Shown here one piece after another: positions 6,635-11,903 of a DNA stretch of 11,903 nt; within the stretch, counting starts at the first letter, position 1; every line of letters begins with the position of its first letter. The DNA lies in contig JAIFNK010000133.1 in the NCBI GenBank assembly GCA_020047775.1, positions 1 through 11,903 of the forward strand, written 5' to 3'. This stretch comes from Akkermansia sp. (lineage in GTDB: Bacteria; Verrucomicrobiota; Verrucomicrobiia; Verrucomicrobiales; Akkermansiaceae). The position numbers were made by a program, and so were the translations under genes. Below the pieces are notes generated by a model that saw only the letters and a program-made list of their open reading frames with translations, did no database searches and was not told where the DNA came from.

Positions 6635-6862
6635 CTAGTCTAAACCGTCGAACATGGCGGCCCAATCGCTACTTAATGCATCTTTCAAGCGCACCAGCAC
6701 AACGATGCTGGGCCAACGCTTGCCCGCTTCAATACTTTGGAAATAGCGCCAGCTGATTCCAACCTTCTCCGCAACCTTTTCTTGGGTCAGGCCAGCCTCG
6801 TTCCGCAGGCGGATAACGTTCTGCCCGAACTGTTTGAGGTGTTTTTCCGATGGCTGCCGCAC
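6635..6862 (-). CDS. Small XRE-family (Cro/CI-type) transcriptional regulator
   Basis: This 75-aa single-domain DNA-binding protein has the HTH at about residues 22-50 in NEAGLTQEKVAEKVGISWRY with FQSIEAGKRWPS following, the classic XRE pattern (LTQ, AEK, GIS, IExGKR.PS). The size resembles controller proteins of restriction-modification or mobile modules. The start is GTG at 6862; the only in-frame codons between it and an upstream TAG are not ATG, GTG or TTG, and no Shine-Dalgarno is seen. It is divergent from the secreted-protein cassette (gap about 165 bases), with a palindrome at 6900-6916. This makes it a candidate regulator of itself and of the cassette. It might instead be read through into the M20 gene on the same strand. 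Confidence 0.85.
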   Translation of the reverse strand: MRQPSEKHLKQFGQNVIRLRNEAGLTQEKVAEKVGISWRYFQSIEAGKRWPSIVVLVRLKDALSSDWAAMFDGLD

Positions 6863-6899
6863 AATTGATGGCAGCTTCCACTCTCGCTAAAATCGGAAC

Positions 6900-6916
6900 A
6901 CGATCACTTGGATCGT
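6900..6916. promoter_or_regulatory. Palindrome in the divergent promoter region (candidate XRE operator)
   Basis: ACGATC (6900-6905) and GATCGT (6911-6916) form a perfect 6-bp inverted repeat around ACTTG, followed by a T-run on the plus strand. Its 17-base size suits binding of an XRE dimer. It lies 38 bases upstream of the regulator GTG, where its promoter should be, and about 110 bases upstream of the first cassette gene. The T-run also permits a weak terminator reading, but no plus-strand gene precedes it. I see no clear -35/-10 pair on either strand in 6863-7027, which is AT-richer than its surroundings. Confidence 0.4.
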
Positions 6917-7027
6917 TTTTGTTCTTGTGGGTTCTATCTTGTGGAGATTGGATTCGACTGATTATTGCTGATCCGGCTGAGTTTGATCATATTTGATGAA
7001 CAACAGAAATTCCACTTTTCCAAAGCC

Positions 7028-7879
7028 ATGAAAACCAAGCTGAATCTTTTCATCATTTGCAATGCTTGCGCGGTGATTGCTGCTTATGGGCAAACCGAGC
7101 TGGCCAACAGAGGGACCAACGAGTCCAACGCCAACCACATTCCCTCCCCCCTCGAAGTCCCAGCTTTCAAACCGCCCACCCCCCCGGTGGAGAAAAAAGT
7201 CCCTGCAATGCGGGTGGACTCTACGGTCACAGTCCCCACGAAAAGCTCACGAACGCTAACCATCATTCGCGGTGAAGCCTCCACTTTGCCCGATTTGCCG
7301 TTGCCTGTCGTATCCAAACCAGAGGCATCGCGTGAATTGTCACCTGAAGAAATCGAAAAAGCCAAGATCGCTCGCAGGCACCAACTCAATCTTGGAGCCA
7401 CCATTTACGACCACCAGTACAGCCAGGTCCGATGGCAGCATCCCGATACCGGCGAGTCTTACGAGGTGATTTGCGGATTCGATGTGGGATTGCTGGCGGG
7501 CATAGGTGGGTTCGTACACAAGAACGAATCCTACACTCTGATGCTGATGCATTCCGACTGTGACACATCCAAAATCCGCCAGCTGTCTCAGAAGTGGCCA
7601 CCAGATTTTTCCGAAATCCCGGCAGGTTCGATCACAGTGGTGAAAGGAAATCCCGATGATCCTGTCGGCATGGCCCCGATCACTATGGTCCGGGGCCTCA
7701 TCTCCAGTGAAAAATCGAAGCTGAACACCTATCAAGCTGCCCGCCGACAATACCAAACGGCCGCCGCCGAGTGGGAGAAAGCTCATCCAGTGGTGCCACG
7801 CGACGAGACCTTCTGGTTCAAACCGCACCGGGGTAGCCGTTATCTCGCCAATCCTAATCCTGAAGCTGCCGCGAGATAA
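7028..7879 (+). CDS. Secreted protein of unknown function, first gene of the zincin cassette
   Basis: This 283-aa protein matches no family I recognise. MKTKLNLFIICNACAVIAAYGQ is a Sec signal peptide, probably cleaved near residue 20-22. A low-complexity Pro-rich stretch follows (about 39-55, with PPTPPVEKK), suggesting an extended linker. The globular part starts at about 110 with a charged helix (ELSPEEIEKAKIARRHQ), then strand-rich sequence with WQHPDTGESYEVICGFDVG and YTLMLMHSDC, and ends with an Ala-rich helix and Trp-containing C-terminus. The ATG at 7028 was chosen over an upstream in-frame TTG (6965) because it begins the signal peptide. No Shine-Dalgarno is present. The next gene starts 20 bases after the stop. 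A partner, adhesin or pro-region role for the downstream peptidase is possible but not shown. Confidence 0.75.
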   Translation: MKTKLNLFIICNACAVIAAYGQTELANRGTNESNANHIPSPLEVPAFKPPTPPVEKKVPAMRVDSTVTVPTKSSRTLTIIRGEASTLPDLPLPVVSKPEASRELSPEEIEKAKIARRHQLNLGATIYDHQYSQVRWQHPDTGESYEVICGFDVGLLAGIGGFVHKNESYTLMLMHSDCDTSKIRQLSQKWPPDFSEIPAGSITVVKGNPDDPVGMAPITMVRGLISSEKSKLNTYQAARRQYQTAAAEWEKAHPVVPRDETFWFKPHRGSRYLANPNPEAAAR

Positions 7880-7899
7880 TCTTTTTGCACCCCATTTTC

Positions 7900-10623
7900 A
7901 TGAAATCATTTCTCATCTTCCTGCTCGGTCTTCTACTCTTCTCCGCATCCATCCCGGCGCAGAATAACGGTATCCCCCAATCTTCCGAATTCCTTGTCAT
8001 TCCAACTGGCGATAAATTCCTCCGTTGGCAGGGTCACTTGGGCCGAAGCTATTTCCTCCAGGTTTCCGATGCAGCTAATCCGCTAGAAAAGTGGTCATGG
8101 GTGCCGATTATCGAATCGGGAAACAATGAAGAAATCAGCTATGAGGTCGATGGCACCGCCGCAAAAGGCTTTTTCCGCCTGAAATACACTGATCAAGTCC
8201 CCGGCCCAGGCGAATCTCTGGAAACTGCCGACTTCGACGACGACGGGATTTCCAACATCGATGAAATCGATCCGCCCGCGCCTCTGAGTGCGATTGATGC
8301 CACGGACCCGCTCGATGACGACACTGATGCTGACGGGATGAAGGACGGCTACGAACGAATTCATGGTCTCGATCCTAACGACGACGGAACGACAGATCCG
8401 GACAGTGGCCCCACTGGAGATCCCGACGGAGACGGCCTGAGCAATGCCGGCGAAATGGCATGTGGCACAGATCCCAACGATCCGGACAGCGACGGAGACG
8501 GTCTCCTGGACGGTGTGGAAAGCGACTCCGGCACCAATCCCAGTAATTCCGACTCGGACGGCGACGGGCTGCTAGATAGCCAGGATGCCGATCCGAAGGA
8601 AATCCTCGTCAACTGGGAAAAAACTCCCGAGTCGTCGTACCTGATGTTCGAAATTACCACACTCATTGAGGACATGTTAGCGTACGACCTGAATGACAAG
8701 GGAGAAGTGCTTGTCCCAGGTGGGATTTGGGTCGGCGGTGAGTGTCTTCAGCTCGATGCCGCCGACATCACAGGGACCACACCGGATGAATCGCCGTACG
8801 ACGTCGAATTTGGTGGCTGGGTGAACTTCAACAATGACCGGATGTTATTGGGTTATTCGAGATTCCATTATGAAGACAGTGACAGCAGAGTTGATTTCCC
8901 TGCCATTTGGCCGGCCAATCAATCTTCACCAAGTTTCCTCATCGAAACGGCCGATCTCTGGGAATCATTTCCATACTTTGGCGTGCCTTTCGGGGTTGCC
9001 GCAAACGGAAGTGTGGTAATCCGCATGTCGACCGGCTGGAATGATTACCTTGACCGTTTCGATGCGGCGGGTGCCTCGGCCGGTCGGATGGGTGGATCGG
9101 GAGGTTATTATCCCATCGGTGGAAGCGGTCAGAGCTCCGGCCACGGCTCCATGACCCCATCCGGCTGGGTCGCATCCAATCTCCAGCGACCGTCCACCGA
9201 GACCCAGCCTGCGGCCTACCGACTGGGACTGTGGGACGCCGCTAACAATCCAGTCGCGCTTCCTCCTGAGGCGAACAGTTGGGGATACCCCGTCAACGTG
9301 ACAGACCTCCCGAACGGTAAAGTGGCTTTGATAGGAGGCACAGGCGGAGGGCCGGGTTACATCGGTCGCGCCTTCCTCCCCGACGCCACGGGTCAATACA
9401 AGGCTGTTCCCAGCCTGTCCGCCCATAAAATCGAACGCTTCGCCGGAGACGGCTCCGCCATCACGCGCGACCACAAACTCTGGCGCAACGGAAAGCTCAT
9501 TCCCCTGCGCGATCTCTGCGAACGTTATGGAGAACTCCTCGATGCAGGCTGGAAACTCTGGCCGCTCAAGAGCAATAAACACGGCGTTTATCTCATCGCG
9601 GCGCAAGACCCGAATGGCGTATTTAAGTCCCTGTTGCTCCAGCCCTACCGTTTCGAACTGCGGCACGAAAACGAGGAGGTGGATGTGTTCAAAGGGTGGG
9701 ACGACACCGGAGCGCAGCCTTGGGTCTCCGTCGGCGTGGACAAGACCAAGACTATCGTCAGGCTCAATCTTATCGGCTTTACCCCGGAACTCGCTACGCT
9801 GCTGGAACTTGTCCCCAAAGCTGGCAGCGAGAATTTCATTAGCCTCCAAAATCACACCATCGAAGGGCAAGAGACCAAGTTCGACATCACCGGCATCGCC
9901 GCCACACCGACGGTAGCGGGGTGTCAGATAGTCGTCCGGGAAAAGGCGAATCACGATAACATCTCGAAGCCGCTCAATGTGCATGTCCTTCCCGCACGCG
10001 TCGTGAATTTCGCGGTTTACCACGCGTGGGATGAGGACATCGAGGCCAGCAAACTTACCGCAGCCTTACCGTCCTTGGCCGCCATCACAGAGGAACTGAA
10101 CAAGACCTTCACCGATCAGACCAACATCACGTTCAACCTGTGCCGACCGGAGATCGAGGAGTTCGATAACTGCGCGGACGTGATCTCGGCTGATGGGAAG
10201 GTTTATGCTCGGACGAGGACTGGACGGACCGAAAACGACACCGTCCTGCTGACGAAAAAGGCTTCAGAGGCGGGCGCGGGCGCCCAGCCGCCGGGGCCGG
10301 GCAAACATCTCAAGCTGTTCGTGGTCAAGGGTGTCGTCGACCCGGGCAAGGGACCGATTGTTGGCCTAGCGCTACGGCCTGGAAGTTGGGGAATTATGGC
10401 AGAAGATGCTTCAGTAAGGGTGTATAGCCATGAAGCAGGGCATGCTTTGGGTTTGACCGCCGTACCCACCCCAGGCGGCGAAGCTCACGAAATGGACAGT
10501 GTACAAGGTCCAAACCGAGTTAAACCACTTATGAGGAGAAAATCCGGTGGAACTAGCTGGATGCGGCGGGAAGACTGGTTTGAGGCAAATACCAAGGCAA
10601 AAGGAGATAGTTATGGCCACTAA
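7900..10623 (+). CDS. Large secreted multidomain protein with TSP3-like calcium repeats and a C-terminal zincin-like peptidase domain
   Basis: This is a 907-aa exported protein. MKSFLIFLLGLLLFSASIPAQ is a signal peptide. Residues about 28-105 form a beta-rich module (FLRWQGHLGRSYFLQVSD, then GFFRLKYTD) that I remember at the N-terminus of other secreted verrucomicrobial proteins, including RHS-like ones. Residues 111-232 hold Asp-rich TSP3-like repeats. Residues about 250-590 carry repeated short strands ending in Asn-Gly or Asp-Gly turns (DLNDKGEVL, VAANGSVVI, LPNGKVALI), suggesting a HAF-like beta-propeller. Residues about 600-705 look Ig-like. The C-terminal domain has HEAGHALGL at 844-852 (zinc ligands His844 and His848, catalytic Glu845). 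His863 in EAHEMD may be the third ligand, and LM at 877-878 a Met-turn; WMRREDW follows. The ATG at 7900 is preferred to a TTG at 7885. It probably works as an extracellular calcium-stabilised metallopeptidase; peptidase activity is inferred from the motif only. Confidence 0.85.
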   Translation: MKSFLIFLLGLLLFSASIPAQNNGIPQSSEFLVIPTGDKFLRWQGHLGRSYFLQVSDAANPLEKWSWVPIIESGNNEEISYEVDGTAAKGFFRLKYTDQVPGPGESLETADFDDDGISNIDEIDPPAPLSAIDATDPLDDDTDADGMKDGYERIHGLDPNDDGTTDPDSGPTGDPDGDGLSNAGEMACGTDPNDPDSDGDGLLDGVESDSGTNPSNSDSDGDGLLDSQDADPKEILVNWEKTPESSYLMFEITTLIEDMLAYDLNDKGEVLVPGGIWVGGECLQLDAADITGTTPDESPYDVEFGGWVNFNNDRMLLGYSRFHYEDSDSRVDFPAIWPANQSSPSFLIETADLWESFPYFGVPFGVAANGSVVIRMSTGWNDYLDRFDAAGASAGRMGGSGGYYPIGGSGQSSGHGSMTPSGWVASNLQRPSTETQPAAYRLGLWDAANNPVALPPEANSWGYPVNVTDLPNGKVALIGGTGGGPGYIGRAFLPDATGQYKAVPSLSAHKIERFAGDGSAITRDHKLWRNGKLIPLRDLCERYGELLDAGWKLWPLKSNKHGVYLIAAQDPNGVFKSLLLQPYRFELRHENEEVDVFKGWDDTGAQPWVSVGVDKTKTIVRLNLIGFTPELATLLELVPKAGSENFISLQNHTIEGQETKFDITGIAATPTVAGCQIVVREKANHDNISKPLNVHVLPARVVNFAVYHAWDEDIEASKLTAALPSLAAITEELNKTFTDQTNITFNLCRPEIEEFDNCADVISADGKVYARTRTGRTENDTVLLTKKASEAGAGAQPPGPGKHLKLFVVKGVVDPGKGPIVGLALRPGSWGIMAEDASVRVYSHEAGHALGLTAVPTPGGEAHEMDSVQGPNRVKPLMRRKSGGTSWMRREDWFEANTKAKGDSYGH
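8230..8595 (+). repeat. Coding repeat: thrombospondin type 3-like calcium-binding repeats
   Basis: Residues 111-232 of the secreted zincin repeat the pattern DxDxDGxxD/N: DDDGISNIDE, DTDADGMKDGYE, DPDGDGLSNAGE, DSDGDGLLDGVE and DSDGDGLLDSQD, the middle ones separated by GTDPND- and GTNPSN-type spacers. The last two units are nearly identical at the DNA level (for example GACGGAGACGGTCTCCTGGA against GACGGCGACGGGCTGCTAGA), indicating recent duplication. Such repeats form calcium-loaded rigid spacers that hold surface domains away from the cell or from one another. Confidence 0.85.
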
Positions 10624-10635
10624 ACAGCTCTTGTG

Positions 10636-11664
10636 ATGAAAATAACAATGATCAGCATGATGTTTTTAGTTGTTGCGCTTCCATGCGTCGCAGACCGGTA
10701 CACATTTCCTTCGTTCAACAAGGAAGACTTGGCGTTCGGGAAGGAAGATCTCCAGAAGCACTTGAACGAAGAAACCACCATTTATGAGAAGTCTTTCTCA
10801 GAACTGAGAGCGATCATGACATTCGGAAATTTTTTCGAGCAGCAGGAAGCAGCGAAGATTTTGGTACAAGCTGGTGATCGAGAGGCAATCCTCCGGGTTA
10901 TCTATAACTTGAAACAGGGCCATTGGTTGGCAGAGGAAATCCTCAAGCAGCGTCCAGCCCGTCAGGTAATTCCATATCTGATGGAAGATGTCGCCCACGG
11001 AAACATGAAGGATTTCGGCGGTAACCTAATGCATGTCTCTTATGGTAGGACTCGATTTGCGGCGACGGAGATTGTCGCGAGCAATCTGAGCGAAATTGAA
11101 GAATTCCCTGAAGCCACAAGAGAGTGGTTGAAATATGTTAAGTCTGGGAATGGCGAAGGCTACATCAGCGACCTCTCGCAAAAATCAAAATTCCTCGTCG
11201 AGTGGTGGATACTCAACGAGAAGGCATTTCTCGCTGAGCGATGGAACGATGTTGTGCCGCTGCCTCACGCGGGAAGTTATCTTCCACTTCCAAAGCCAAA
11301 GTTCCTTCCGGGTAGTGATTCACCTCCCGTGGATGTGCCGATAGTGCCGTGGAAATTCACTCCGCTGGAAGTGCCCGAGTCGTTCGAGGAGTGGTCCGCC
11401 CGCATCGTCGACCCTGAGCGGCGTGATCTTCGATGGGTGAAACTCACGTTTGAGAACGACAAATGGGTGGAGCATCCGCCGATGCGTCTTGATCCTCGGG
11501 CATCGCCATCTGCGCCATCGAGAAGTGTCCGGCGGACCGCGCCACCAATCGAATCGGTGGAAAGCGATACGCTTAGTCAGTGGCCTGTGTGGATCGCTTG
11601 TCTAGCGGTAGTGTCCGGTCTGTTGCTTTGGTGGTTCAAGGCAGGTAAAACGTCGGGTGCTTGA
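10636..11664 (+). CDS. Exported HEAT-like protein with C-terminal membrane anchor, third gene of the cassette
   Basis: This 342-aa protein is of no named family. MKITMISMMFLVVALPCVAD is a signal peptide. Residues about 55-160 are helical, with HEAT-like pieces: FEQQEAAKILVQAGDREAIL, LAEEILKQRPARQVIPYLME and RFAATEIVASNL. A Pro-rich stretch (about 215-245) and a charged region follow. A hydrophobic helix (316-334, WPVWIACLAVVSGLLLWWF) with a short basic tail anchors the C-terminus in a membrane. No PEP-CTERM motif precedes the anchor. The ATG at 10636 is 12 bases after the zincin stop; an adjacent GTG at 10633 would add one residue. GC is about 47%, well below the minus-strand block. Position and topology suggest a membrane-held partner or protective protein for the secreted peptidase, but this is inference only. 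Confidence 0.75.
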   Translation: MKITMISMMFLVVALPCVADRYTFPSFNKEDLAFGKEDLQKHLNEETTIYEKSFSELRAIMTFGNFFEQQEAAKILVQAGDREAILRVIYNLKQGHWLAEEILKQRPARQVIPYLMEDVAHGNMKDFGGNLMHVSYGRTRFAATEIVASNLSEIEEFPEATREWLKYVKSGNGEGYISDLSQKSKFLVEWWILNEKAFLAERWNDVVPLPHAGSYLPLPKPKFLPGSDSPPVDVPIVPWKFTPLEVPESFEEWSARIVDPERRDLRWVKLTFENDKWVEHPPMRLDPRASPSAPSRSVRRTAPPIESVESDTLSQWPVWIACLAVVSGLLLWWFKAGKTSGA

Positions 11665-11688
11665 GGGAAGCCTGACGACGAGCAGTGA

Positions 11689-11760
11689 GCTGATCTTGTG
11701 CTGGCAGACCGGGAGTTTTATTCGTGGGACGTTTGCCGCCAATTGACGAAATACGGCACT
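11689..11760 (+). pseudogene. Short remnant resembling a DDE (IS4-like) transposase
   Basis: After an in-frame TGA (11686-11688) the text reads ADLVLADREFYSWDVCRQL, then TKYGT. It matches the segment around the second catalytic Asp of IS4-type DDE transposases (typically LVLADRxF/Y followed by an aromatic and Ser). Only about 24 residues fit; the following residues do not resemble the family and the preceding codons are broken. A chance match is possible. If real, it is a heavily decayed insertion-sequence fragment beside the cassette. Confidence 0.35.
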
Positions 11761-11842
11761 GATGACGAGAAGCCTGCGGCCACAGAGGCTATGCGATCTC
11801 TCTTCGCAGGTAGCCTCGCCTTCAGGCCAATGCCTTTAAGGA

Positions 11843-11903
11843 TTGGGAGACGGGCGCGTCTTTTACACCAACGGTGTTCCGCCCTCCAGCCCAAGGTTGC
11901 CGG
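11843..11903 (-). repeat. Possible edge of a dispersed intergenic repeat, cut by the window end
   Basis: On the minus strand CAACCTTGGGCTGGAGG is followed by CGGAACACCGTTGGTGT, which contains the small hairpin ACACC-GTT-GGTGT (11865-11877). From memory, similar CAACCTTGGGCTGG and palindrome blocks recur between genes in Verrucomicrobiota and Planctomycetota, but I cannot name the element or check it. All three plus-strand frames around it look non-coding. The other half would lie outside the window. Confidence 0.3.

Noticed and set aside
8965..10023. 352-aa minus-strand open frame inside the secreted zincin gene
   Set aside because: The plus frame has continuous domain structure and a signal peptide; the minus frame has none and no plausible neighbours.
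1..11903. Over-represented GTTAG/CTAAC pentamers across the window
   Set aside because: Roughly 13-14 sites were noted against about 17 expected at 60% GC on both strands, so there is no enrichment.

Overview
The window looks like chromosomal DNA of a member of the Verrucomicrobiota, probably close to the Luteolibacter/Haloferula group. This is inferred, not proven. The supporting points are a GC-rich backbone, starts that almost all lack a Shine-Dalgarno sequence, and a large secreted protein whose N-terminal module and calcium-binding repeats I associate from memory with that group. No rRNA, tRNA, CRISPR array or replication origin was seen.

Left end (1-1671): the last codons of an unknown gene run into a decayed DJ-1/PfpI-type gene (83-665) that has lost its N-terminus and carries a one-base frameshift. 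A likely terminator follows. A TauE/SafE-type membrane exporter gene lies on the minus strand (681-1418). The 253-base gap upstream of it holds two hairpins of identical design in opposite orientation (GGAG, 8-bp stem, NTCC loop), which I read as REP-like elements.

Middle (1672-6541): six minus-strand genes are packed as one probable transcription unit. In transcription order they are an M20 metallopeptidase, a membrane protein fused to a peroxiredoxin-like domain, a short-chain dehydrogenase, a doubly anchored lipoprotein, a CbpA-like DnaJ co-chaperone and a MerR/CbpM-like small protein. Two junctions are ATGA stop/start overlaps and one has a single-base gap. The last two genes form a recognisable chaperone/modulator pair.

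Right part (6635-11664): a small XRE-type regulator (minus strand) is divergent from three plus-strand genes, with a palindrome in the gap between them. The three encode a 283-aa secreted protein, a 907-aa secreted multidomain protein ending in a zincin-like HEAGH domain, and a 342-aa exported, C-terminally membrane-anchored protein with HEAT-like helices. They are spaced 20 and 12 bases apart and probably act together at the cell surface or outside the cell. GC falls from about 64% to about 47% at the start of the peptidase tip and stays low into the third gene, which suggests that the effector tip and its neighbour are exchanged as a unit. This cassette is the best candidate in the window for an undescribed system.

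Right end (11665-11903): no intact gene. There is a short fragment resembling the DDE transposase DRxF motif and what may be the edge of a dispersed palindromic repeat.
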